Assembly (NCBI GenBank): GCA_016490735.1
Contig: JAEMWC010000361.1
Location: forward strand, 536,501-600,500
DNA: 64,000 nucleotides
DNA from: Pachyseris speciosa
Taxonomy: Eukaryota > Cnidaria > Anthozoa > Scleractinia > Pachyseridae
Direction of reading: 5' to 3'
Below, piece by piece: positions 57,301 to 64,000 of this stretch. A program made the position numbers and the translations under genes. The notes below the pieces were generated by a model that was given only the letters and a program-made list of their open reading frames with translations, was not told the DNA's origin and searched no databases. How positions within the stretch are numbered: the stretch's first letter is position 1; each line of letters starts with the position of its first letter.

Positions 57301-60300
57301 CCAGTGAGCAAGAAGAAGGGAAGCCAGTAATGTAGAAGAAGGATATATAATGGGGTGTGTGTCCATCATTCTGAGTCGAAGTTACTCAATTCTGGTCACT
57401 AACGTTGGAAAACCTGAAGTTTAACTTTCATTTTATCCGAATGCAATAAAAATTAATTTGAATTTCTCGTACCAACAAATTTGAATTTGGCGCCCCTGAT
57501 GTTGACGGGTCGACATCTAGAATGAAATGACTGATGGCTCACCCAGTCCAACGTACCTTATATAGGCAGTGTCCGTGTTTAAGTATGCAAAGTGCTGTTC
57601 GGCTTTCAACTGGGTTTCGAAGAATGTGAACCGAGCTCAAAAACTATCTTTTTTTCTGTTTGGATAAGAATAAGCACTGCTAGTGAATGTTATCACTGCA
57701 GCAAAAAGCTGAGCAATGTTTTCCTCCACGCTGGCAAAATATAGTCGAAAGCTTGCTCTGAAATATCGTAGAGCCGTCAAATCCGCTGAATGTTGTGGCA
57801 CCAAACATGATGGAATGAAATATGATCACTCTGGTTGCCTAGCACGTGACATAAATCTGCCACCACATAATTTTCACATTCTCCGAAGCCGATTGAAAGC
57901 TTAACAGTAATTTGCATATTTAACGTTTATCTAAGCTTTGCGAGAAAATTCTAAAGTATTTGGTAACAACAACAAAAGTCAGCAACGCAAATTCAGCGAA
58001 ATTCAAAGCAAGTCTTTCTCGGGATGAAAATGGCAACTGGCTGTGGTAATGTTCGCGATTACTGTAATACTGTCTATAACTATCAACGAACCGGCCGAAG
58101 TTGAAATCCAAAGCGGACTGTTAAATATCATTTATTATTTTTCAACAGAAAAATCGAGGGGTCCGGAAGGGGGTCCAGAAGGGGGTCCAGAAGGGGGTCC
58201 AGAAGGGGTCCAGATGGGGGTCCAGAAGGGGGTCCAGAAGGGGGTCCACGTTTTGTACCGACCCCTTCAATGCTTTTAATCTTCTCAGAGGAGAAAAAAT
58301 CGATCAAGAAGGCTGAAAACCACTATAAGTCGGATCACATAGAGGCATTTACATATCAGCGGGGCGTTTTACGCGGTGAAGTACACGCAAGCATGAAGAA
58401 CAAGGTATACAAAGTCACGGTGAGTTTAACAACATGTTCCCTTAGAGCTGCGATGAAAAACGTCACGTATATGAAACCTTTATAAAGCTAGATGCTGAAT
58501 AATCTTAAATCGTTATGTATTGAATACATCTAAGGTGAAATTTGGACGCTCTTTGGTGCAATAGCGGTCATAAAAAAAACGAGAAAATGTGAGTGTAGTC
58601 GTTAGTTGGACGTCTTCTACGCACGAAAACGTTAGGTGCTACAATTTTACTGAAAAACACATTTCGCGATTTTTCTTACCTCCTACTAAGACATTTCATT
58701 TCACTCTTGCAGATTTATTTGGATGAGGAATTTGAAATAAAATCGACGGAGTGTGAGTGTCCGAGATAAAGGTTAAATGCAGTCACGCGGCGGCCGTTTT
58801 TATCCATGGCATTCACAACCTCAGCAAAACTGATGTTGAATGCCAGTGGAGGCTGCTGGCTGCTCAGCCCCGAGCCACCTGTTGCTAAAAAGCTGCCCAT
58901 TCCAACAATAGAGGAGATAGTTTTTTCAGACGAGTTTCTTCAAACCGTGGGACATGAACAACAAATAGACTGTCTAGTAAGACACTGCAGAGTACAGGCA
59001 GGAGAAATTTCAAGAATTAGTGAGTTGACTGTTGGTCAGAGAGACAATCCTGCCTGGCATTTGGCAAGGAGGGGTCGTCCAAGCGTCTTTACACCGAGCG
59101 AAATCTTACAATTGAAGAGGCTGTTAAGTCTGCAACATTTTGCCTGGAAAAAAGTGAAACTATAGAGGGCTATTCCTTGAAGAAAGATCATGTCTACTGG
59201 CATCAGGTTCAGGGAGAAATGTTTTTCTCACATAGGAAATTTTGTTACTTTGTTGTGTGGACAACAAAAGATGTAGCTGTTCTAAAATAGAAAGGGATGA
59301 AACATGGGCAGCAAATATCTCTGTTTTAATAGACTTTTATTTTAATCATATTTTCCCCAACATTGTGGAAGGCAAACTGTAGTTTGTTAGTTGTGACTGG
59401 GGCTTTCTTCTACCTCATTAAAGATTCAAATGTAACTATTTTTTCTGTCATGAGGATTTCATGTCCTTGATTATAAATTGCCATTGTGGGGAGAATTTTG
59501 TAGGAAACCTTTCATAGCTCTTGCAGAGTTACTAAAATTAAAAATTGTTTGCTGCATTTAAATGTAACAAAATATGAAATCTTTTCAATTGAAACAAATC
59601 TGATAAAATTAGCTACCCTCAGGGGTGCTCGGTTAGGAGCAATTAAAAAGTACAAAGGGAGTCATAACCACGTTTAGTGTTAAACTGCCATTATCTGAAT
59701 ACACAAAATAATTGGTTGAAGGATTCTCGAAAGTTAGTCAAACGTTGCAGTTTCATTCAACAGGGCTTTTCTAATCAGTTGTTTGCAAACCAAGGGAGGT
59801 CATTGTCAAAGATATAGTCACTCACCAAATCATATGTGTTTATATGTATCTTTAATAAGCAACATAACACGATATTCCTTTTTACAATAAAAATAGTTAC
59901 ATGGTATTTATAACTTTGGTTTCTGTTTAGACTTACATGTATTGCGACAAACAGTTCACGATTGGCTTCTTCAAGTTCCACTTCCAGAATAACCTCATGG
60001 GTTGTTCACAGGTTTTCCTTCCTATCAGCTTCACAAATGGATGGTTTTTCATTTTTCCTTGCATTTTCTATTATCTCTGACAGAGATTGCCCCCTCGACT
60101 CAGTTGGCTTTTCAGTTTTCTTTGGTTGTGGTCCCAGCTGCTTAGCAAATATTTTAACTTGATTGCGCTCAAAAACTTCAGGACCACTGGCTTTTTTACC
60201 ATTCCTAAATTGACAGCTAAACACTCTTGAGTGCTTATTGGGGTCTTGGTCTTTCCTCCTGTTGAAAAAAGTGATTGCCTTTATTAAAAGTTGTACATGA

Positions 60301-62928
60301 GCAACATTAATGCATACACACATAGTTTATCTGAGCAGGTTACAAAATAGGCAAGACTAAAGTCTTGATGTGGACCTGCACTAACTGATATAATAAGAGA
60401 ATTTCTTAAATAAATCAAAAAAGGAGATTGACCTCTACAGTATACGTATAGTATTACATGTATAGCTAAAAATATTGAAAGGCCACTGACCTAAAAGAAA
60501 TGCGGCAGGAAGCTTTGCCAAAACTTATGGTTTTTAGACATTTCTTGGCTTAAAATAACTAAGACTTGTAGGGTTTTAAAAGGAATAAGGGAGGAGGTTC
60601 CAACACAGGGCAGCTCTGTGTTTACTGAGATGATCTGCCGATCTCAGTTCTTGGCCTGGGAATCTCAATGTTTGCACGGGCCCATCGAAAACTTCAAAAA
60701 CGTCTCGATCGATGGAGGGGATTTTTCCTACCAAGGCATAATTCTCTAATAGTTTATTAAAACAAAGCAAAAGATACACAGTCTATGCTAAAGCCGTAAG
60801 AGATTCACGTTCTGTCTGATCAAGCGTTAAGCGATGTCACACATTTGGCATCAATCAGTGCCGGTAAACTCGCTTGAAACCACGCAATTCGCAATAACTA
60901 CAGCGGTGGTCACATTCATGAATATCAGTTCTTACCTTATAAGTAGAATCCATCGCCGGTATTCGCTGTTATTCTTTAAAGCGCTTGGAAAGGCGAAGAA
61001 CGAGCAAGTGTTGCCTTCGGATGAATGGTTGCAAGTCGGGGCAAAACAGAAAAGCATTTCTTTCCGTTTGTGTATTTCCCCTCACAAATCTTAGACACCA
61101 GATGATCCTTTGATGTTCTTTCAACCTTATCTGTCTTTTCCAATGTCTTTCTTTGGTTAACAGTGGATAATTACAGGCTTCCACCTTTCAAACAAAGACT
61201 GCGTGACCCCCGCGCAAGTAATTCTGACTTTTGTTTGGAACTGAAAATTTTAGCGCCATGGCAACGTGACGTCACACTTAAGGACTCTATGCCTGCAGTC
61301 AAGTATTTTCATGTTCTTGAGGAAATTACGTTTTATAAGTAGAGCGAAATTGAGCTTTTTTCACAGACAAGTTCCGGATTTTTGTGGAAAAACACATTTT
61401 ACTTTGGAACGCGTTTACCTTGGGTATATCCATACCTTGGTATAACATCCATACCTTGGGTATAACATCCATACTTTGAGTATAACATCCATACCTTGGG
61501 TATAACATCCATACTTAGAGTATAACATCCATACCTTGGGTATAACATCCATACTTTGGGTATAACATCCATACCTTGGGTATAACATCCATACTTTGGG
61601 TATAACATCCATACTTTGGTATAACATCCATACCTTGGGTATAACATCCATACTTTGGGTATAACATCCATACTACTGTACTACGAAGTCGGTTTACGTG
61701 CATCCTCGAGTGTTGTGATATTGGATTAAATCCACATACTCGATGAAACACATCCATACATTTCGTAATTTTGGATTGACTGTTTGGTAGACAAAATCCG
61801 TGGTATGTGAAATCCAAATGAGTTTAGTAGAAAAAAATCGGCTCGAGAATTATAAAATTAAAGGTATAAGAAAAGCAAGGGAAAAAACTATACCATTTCA
61901 TACCAAATAGCCCAGTTTTTACAAACGCTGTGTAAAGAGGCAAAATCACTAAAGAGCGAGTATGGAAAATATCACGAAAATAGTAAGCCCATTTTTGCAA
62001 AGTATGTGAATTTCTGCAAAAAAGGAAAGACTGGTAGCGTGCTGTATGTGAATAGAGCAGAAAAAAGCAGATTTTTACTAAACTGTATGTGAAATCACAC
62101 GAAACAGAGTCAATTTCTGGCCAGAAATCCTAAGTCCCGTTTTTGACGATCAAGTTTGTTTTTAAATGATCAAGTGTTAATTGTAAGTGCTTGGACTACG
62201 TTTTTTAATTAAAAAAGCCAAAAATTCCACCGAGTATTCATTAAAACGCTATATTTAGCCGTCTTTACCTCAAGACGCCTACTACATACTAACACATACA
62301 TCGTATCCAGAGTTCAACAAATCTCAGATTTCTTGTATGTATCGATGAATTTTCTCAGGGAACAAGCAGCCTTGAAATCAGGGCGGGTTAACGTTTAGTT
62401 TAAATTCGCCGCTGGGACCAAATTGGTGTTTCTTGGAATTATGTAGCAATTTTTCGATCCATCACGATTCGATTCGATAGTCGATTAGCTCTTGCAAATA
62501 GTTTTTCAATTATCTTGGAATACAACTGCAGAGTTGACGAACTTAAGGTTCATCATAATACAGCTTGAATTGACCGTTGCATACTTAGTTGAAATAATTT
62601 GAGATTTTAAGACAAAGAGAAAACATTGCCGGAGGAGTTATGTTTGACTCGTAAATGCCTTCTGTTTATAGGTCACGTGATCCGTGATGGTGGATCTCTG
62701 GTGTTGGGACAAGACCAAGACTCAGTGGGTGGAGGATTTAAAGCTTACCAGAGTTTCATCGGTGAACTTACAGGTGTCAATATCTGGAATCGGGTGCTTG
62801 ATGGTAAAGAGATTGCTATATTGTCCAAATCTTGCCTGGCAGGGGAGGGGGACGTCTTCAAGTGGTCCGACTTCAAGAATCACACCAGGGGAGGGGTTCA
62901 GTTGATTGATCCCTCGTGTGCAGCTTAG
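42273..62928 (+). CDS. Gene B: secreted PAN-Ser/Thr linker-pentraxin protein (6 coding exons)
   Basis: Spliced model: 42273-42330, 48757-48996, 49991-50218, 51957-52173, 53148-53275, 62672-62928. These sum to 1,128 bases (375 aa plus stop); phases match at every junction (1,1,1,2,1). Order: short signal peptide, PAN domain, a 76-residue Ser/Thr/Pro-rich linker without cysteine, then a full pentraxin domain. The linker stands where gene A has two EGF domains. Two donors are weak (GTTAAA after exon 2, GTCAAA after exon 5), so transcript support would be useful; if exon 2 were not spliced, translation would end at once at TAA. Paralog of gene A, 40 kb downstream. A secreted recognition or adhesion role is inferred from the pentraxin family. 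Confidence 0.8.
42643..44662. mobile_element. 2-kb inverted-repeat element with AAGACGCGAC motifs
   Basis: The ends GAGCCATTTATACG/CGTATAAATGGCCC are inverted repeats of about 75 bases rich in TTAAGACGCGA-type motifs, flanked by TA. Subterminal direct and inverted copies of AAGACGCG lie on both sides. The 1.8-kb inside has no transposase; a TGGTACCAG palindromic block recurs at 43098 and 44349. Tc1/mariner-type TA targeting is possible. Confidence 0.65.
44711..45121. mobile_element. CCCGGG-ended element, inverted relative of 36158-36880
   Basis: CCCGGGTGGGGGGATACGAC at the left and CCCCCCGGGGG at the right, flanked by ATTTCG (44705-44710 and 45122-45127). The inside matches the 36158 element inverted: GACTGGATTGACTATAA, CAATAGAGTTACTA, ACAGAAAGTGACTA and GTGGCACATACCCAG-type blocks. 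Confidence 0.7.
45156..45389. repeat. 39-bp minisatellite, six copies
   Basis: Unit GCTGTGGTATCGATAGGATG then TCGTGTTGGGGGTATTCAT, six times with few substitutions. Because 39 is divisible by 3, several frames stay open and give 13-residue repeats; these are not taken as genes. Confidence 0.9.
45390..48756. other. Rest of gene B intron 1
   Basis: 45625-46260 has overlapping short open frames on both strands that I do not recognise. 46610-46930 is the intron block shared with gene A (2690-3000). 47135-47300 recurs at 63430-63600 (TAATAAATGAGCAGGAGTGT, GATAAAACACGAATTGCGAA). 47700-47890 resembles a MITE (GCGCGCTCTGATTGGTCAAT, TATGGTTTAT/ATAAACCATA inverted). 48472-48640 is the block also found at 35460. 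Confidence 0.5.
48757..48996 (+). CDS. Gene B exon 2: PAN/apple domain
   Basis: The acceptor is TTCTAG|GT; the donor is inferred at CAA|GTTAAA, phase 1 out; 240 bases. Encodes GQVLSGNVMTTHHVRSDMEC, then LHRCISRDQCVSFNYGLQAS and RQICELNSASRDS, ending YYEPVPMTLPQQ. The four PAN cysteines (MEC, HRC, DQC, QIC) are present; gene A's extra leading cysteine is missing. The predicted domain is 80 residues, as in gene A. Confidence 0.85.
49000..49990. other. Gene B intron 2
   Basis: Nothing recognisable beyond short low-complexity tracts. The position corresponds to the EGF-containing interval of gene A, but I see no EGF-like exon or remnant on the + strand. Confidence 0.5.
49991..50218 (+). CDS. Gene B exon 3: Ser/Thr-rich linker
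   Basis: The acceptor is CCTACAG|CA and the donor CAAG|GTTAGC; 228 bases, phase 1 in and 1 out. Encodes 76 residues of which 33 are Ser or Thr by my count, with eight Pro and no Cys (for example TSSMMSSVSSARFTPSLLTS). MTS recurs three times, each over a TGACGTCA or TGACATCA octamer (50072, 50117, 50156; another octamer at 50045 encodes LTS). A mucin-like O-glycosylated stalk is a reasonable inference. No counterpart in gene A. Confidence 0.7.
50219..51956. other. Gene B intron 3
   Basis: A GGCCGGACA-type repeat lies at 50735-50815 (inverted relative of 23050-23110). The sequence at 50876-51600 contains unrecognised open frames of 80-86 codons without known motifs. No exon is supported. Confidence 0.4.
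51957..52173 (+). CDS. Gene B exon 4: pentraxin domain, first part
   Basis: The acceptor is TTGTAG|AT and the donor CAG|GTAACC; 217 bases as in gene A. Encodes DGYALLFPRKGVEDYVIVDS, then [32 protein letters not shown] and LYVGGRY. The [18 protein letters not shown] stretch is identical in the two genes. Confidence 0.92.
52174..53147. other. Gene B intron 4, similar to gene A intron 5
   Basis: GTCAATCAGAGAATGAGACC..CCTATCCACT matches 26235-26262, and AAAGGTAAG..GGCGGCA near 53006-53034 matches 26296-26325, close to the pentraxin signature exons of both genes. No other feature. Confidence 0.5.
53148..53275 (+). CDS. Gene B exon 5: pentraxin domain, variant signature
   Basis: The acceptor is GTTTAAG|G; the donor AAAG|GTCAAA is weak but gives the right phase; 128 bases. 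Encodes [20 protein letters not shown], then FYKDGRVAIHGQELKK. The pentraxin signature reads Y-I-C-A-T-W-E-N: the family's leading His is Tyr (His is kept in gene A). Confidence 0.85.
53796..54152. repeat. 20-bp minisatellite array 1
   Basis: About 18 copies of TATAACATCCATACCTTGGG with variants (TTTGG, ATTTGG, GTGAG), in intron 5 of gene B. The same unit makes array 2 at 61417. Minus-strand MDVIPKVW-type frames are produced by the repeat and are not genes. Confidence 0.92.
54941..55228 (-). mobile_element. tRNA-derived SINE with AAT tail
   Basis: The minus strand starts GGCAGGATGGTCGAGTGGTT (tRNA-Leu-like A-box region), has GGGTTCAAATCCCG as B box and a body with AACCAGTTGGCTATTT-type sequence on +, and ends in (ATT)n (54941-54963 on +). 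The anticodon arm does not pair properly, so it is not a tRNA gene. Confidence 0.75.
55256..56664. other. Gene B intron 5, no recognised feature
   Basis: Short open frames only (60-74 codons, both strands) with no motif I know. Lies between the SINE and the composite transposon. Confidence 0.4.
56773..58265. mobile_element. Nested Mutator-like element, 1.5 kb, 9-bp target duplication
   Basis: About 290-base inverted ends starting GGGTCGGTACAAAACGTGGA and carrying (GGACCCCCTTCT)n units, then a shared CGGCCGGTTCGTTGATAGTT block and GTTTTGAATTGCG-type sequence. The 9-bp TTCAATGCT flanks both sides (56764-56772, 58266-58274). The middle (57075-57570) contains a further piece bracketed by GACACTGCCTATA and its complement. 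Confidence 0.85.
57075..57575. other. Inner piece of the nested element, LTR-like signals
   Basis: Bracketed by GGACACTGCCTATAAAAGG and TATATAGGCAGTGTCC. Contains a TATA-like TATAAAAGG (57089), AATAAA (57445) and TGGCGCC (57488), a string that also occurs as a retroelement primer-binding start. A solo LTR is possible but unproven; it may just be promoter-like sequence of a nested DNA element. Confidence 0.3.
58282..59382 (+). pseudogene. SWIM zinc-finger/YqaJ-nuclease-like gene, broken
   Basis: First exon (to 58419, donor ACG|GTGAGT): KKAENHYKSDHIEAFTYQRG. Second exon from 58713 (acceptor TTGCAG|AT): YLDEEFEIKSTECECPR, then after a frameshift KCSHAAAVFIHGIHNLSKTD, giving the SWIM pattern C-x-C...C-x-H. 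A second shift leads to FLQTVGHEQQIDCLVRHCRV and ISELTVGQRDNPAWHLARRG, the entry to a YqaJ-type nuclease domain. The text then jumps to TERNLTIEEAVKSATFCLEK and YSLKKDHVYWHQVQGEMFFS, the exit of that domain, so the catalytic core is deleted. A last shift leads to the original stop at 59380-59382. Family knowledge: SWIM plus YqaJ proteins are multi-copy in corals. Non-functional here. Confidence 0.75.
59937..61057 (-). pseudogene. THAP-type zinc-finger gene, two exons, broken
   Basis: Exon 1 (61057-60936) starts MLFCFAPTCNHSSEGNTCSF, then FAFPSALKNNSEYRRWILLI, the N-terminal half of a THAP C2CH finger; donor AG|GTAAGA. Exon 2 (from 60258, acceptor CAACAG|GA) continues RRKDQDPNKHSRVFSCQFRN, GKKASGPEVFERNQVKIFAK, then a Lys/Glu-rich tail and a TGA at 60006-60008; beyond it the frame stays open (THEVILEVELEEANRELFVA) to a donor GTAAGT at 59936. 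In the usual RVCSxHF motif, Cys is Phe and His is Gln, so two zinc ligands are lost. With the internal stop, it is a pseudogene. Lies opposite the SWIM/YqaJ gene within the same inverted repeats. Confidence 0.7.
61417..61675. repeat. 20-bp minisatellite array 2
   Basis: About 13 copies of the same unit as array 1 (TATAACATCCATACCTTGGG), with ACTTTGGG and TTAGAG variants. It starts about 130 bases beyond the right end of the composite transposon; array 1 lies 2.5 kb before its left end. One GTATATCC deletion variant lies at the left edge. Confidence 0.92.
61676..62671. other. End of gene B intron 5
   Basis: AT-rich with several GTATGTGAA(A/T)-type recurrences (61803, 62004, 62044, 62083), possibly a degenerate local repeat. 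No exon signal until the acceptor at 62671. Confidence 0.4.
62672..62928 (+). CDS. Gene B exon 6: pentraxin domain, C-terminal part and stop
   Basis: The acceptor is TTTATAG|GT; 257 bases to TAG, as in gene A. Encodes [20 protein letters not shown], then [37 protein letters not shown] and a SCAA end. The preceding intron is 9.4 kb and full of repeats and a transposon. Confidence 0.92.
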
Positions 62929-63776
62929 ATAAACGGTCGAGATCACACTAATTACTGATAATGCGATCGGAAACACTTTCTTCCTTAGTGTTTTCTATCA
63001 CCACTATGTGAGGACATTAGCACACAGCACATAGTTGGGGAAAATTGATCTTTTCTCTGTGTCGTTTGTCGATGTTGTTATATCAATTAGATCACTAGTG
63101 TGAGCCAGGCGTAAAAGAACCAAAACTTCATGAATCTTTTTTTCAGTCTGTGATAATTTTGAAAATGATAACTTGCGTTGTTAGACTAAGTTGCTAGCCG
63201 CTTTATTTTTCTTACATTTAATATACCTTCATAGAGAGCATTTTGATATGAATTGTAGGCGCAGTAGGATAGCAGCATGAGTAAAGTCATTGTGAAAGGA
63301 CTGAAAGGCATAAGGAGCGAATTCAGTAGAATGGCGTGTAGTGTAATGGAGATTAAGAGTTTGGTATGACAATTTACGATAACATATATTACGATAACAT
63401 CAGCGCTTCGTGGCCAACCTCATGTCCGAGAGTGTTTACGTAATGTTTAATAAATGAGCAGGAGTGTTTTATCAAGTTTAAAACGCGAGGTACAGCCGAT
63501 TGTTTTAGGACTTGATAAAACACGAATTGCGAATTTATTGAACGGCTTAAAAAGCTAACTGTACATCCATCCATTCTTTCATTAAAATTTAGATTTTGGG
63601 TTATTTTGGCCTTTATCAGATATTAAAGATTAAAAATCAATTTATTTTCTTTATTTCCTATATGAATTATTAATGTGTTTTTTAAATGAAGTTTAAAAAG
63701 GGTAAGAAATAAGATGTAGAATGATGCTACAAACTAGCGTTAACCGACAGCGAATGAAACCTAATTTAATAAAAAT
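62929..63776. other. 3' UTR/flank of gene B and repeat
   Basis: CATAGAGAGCATTTTGATAT (63231) matches gene A's 3' flank. 63430-63600 recurs at 47135-47300. TTAATAAATGAGC at 63449 contains AATAAA but belongs to the repeat. The AT-rich part next to 63776 is probably the 3' UTR of the minus-strand LINE that follows. Confidence 0.45.
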
Positions 63777-64000
63777 TCAATAAAAAGCAATCTTAAAGAG
63801 AAATGTTTTGAGTCGTTTTTTTCTTAAACGTTTCAACTGAGAAGGGCTAGATTCCAATTCCCCTGGCAGGGCATTCCAAAGCCTTGGAGCGCAAACTGAA
63901 AACGCCCCAAGTGCGTACACGTTCAAGTTGTAATTACGTCTTGCAAGAAGCAATTTGGTGGCAGAGCTCAAGAGGCGCTGAGGGTTATATGGCTCCAGAA
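63777..64000 (-). pseudogene. LINE C-terminal end, continues past the window
   Basis: The minus frame, open from the window edge, reads LEPYNPQRLLSSATKLLLAR, then RNYNLNVYALGAFSVCAPRL, WNALPGELES and KRLRKKRLKTFLFKIAFY before a stop at 63777-63779. AFSVCAPRLWNALP..L...LK.FLF is the classic C-terminal end of a CR1/L2-type LINE polyprotein. No stop within the visible part. Confidence 0.8.

Larger units (their letters stand above)
56665..61289. mobile_element. Composite DNA transposon with SWIM/YqaJ-like and THAP-like genes
   Basis: Terminal inverted repeats of about 60 bases: the left begins TAGAGTCCTAAAG, and the right, reversed, begins TAGAGTCCTTAAG. Both continue TGACGTCACGTTGCCATGGC, then AAAATTTCAGTTCCAAACAA-like sequence. 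TA may be the target duplication; no longer one is seen. Inside, from left: a nested Mutator-like element (56773-58265), a + strand SWIM/YqaJ-like pseudogene (58282-59382), and a minus-strand two-exon THAP-like pseudogene (59937-61057). No DDE transposase is visible, so this may be a deletion derivative. THAP domains are DNA-binding modules found in P-element and Kolobok-type transposases; which superfamily this belongs to is open. Confidence 0.75.

Noticed and set aside
53796..61675. CRISPR-like array of regularly spaced repeats
   Set aside because: Units are directly adjacent without unique spacers, and the genome is eukaryotic.

Overview
This is a eukaryotic, intron-rich, AT-leaning window. 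It is very probably from an anthozoan cnidarian, and a stony coral fits best. The reasons are a PAN/EGF/pentraxin gene architecture, a cysteine-rich NHL-like gene family and a SWIM/YqaJ family that I associate with coral genomes, tRNA-derived SINEs with AAT tails, CR1/L2-like LINEs, a Penelope fragment and many small inverted-repeat elements. The genus cannot be told from the sequence alone.

Two paralogous secreted pentraxin genes lie in tandem on the + strand. Gene A (2286-28340, 7 coding exons) encodes signal peptide, PAN/apple domain, two EGF domains and pentraxin: 1,176 coding bases, 391 aa. Gene B (42273-62928, 6 coding exons) encodes signal peptide, PAN, a Ser/Thr-rich linker and pentraxin: 1,128 coding bases, 375 aa. 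All splice phases agree in both models. The first and last pentraxin exons have identical lengths (217 and 257 bases). The 5' flank, parts of intron 1 and the 3' UTR are also recognisably similar, so the pair arose by segmental duplication. The middle of the protein differs completely between the copies.

Between 8.8 and 19.9 kb, intron 3 of gene A holds an antisense, multiply broken copy of a cysteine-rich/NHL-type gene (13157-17170) split by a small inverted-repeat element. The rest of gene A's introns hold inverted-repeat elements, SINEs, microsatellites and an inverted remnant of EGF exon 2.

The intergenic stretch (28.3-42.3 kb) is a graveyard of LINE, SINE, Penelope and inverted-repeat elements. 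It includes one LINE with an uninterrupted reverse transcriptase (37647-38792) and a displaced copy of a piece of gene B's intron 1.

Gene B's last intron (53276-62671) carries two arrays of the same 20-bp minisatellite. Between them lies a 4.6-kb inverted-repeat transposon (56665-61289) with a broken SWIM/YqaJ-nuclease-like gene on + and a broken THAP-type gene on -, itself invaded by another element. At least five elements in the window are flanked by 9-11 bp direct repeats, the pattern expected of Mutator-like elements.

No prokaryotic features, CRISPR arrays or rRNA genes were seen. Exons were called by eye from splice signals, phase and domain content; no transcript evidence was available.
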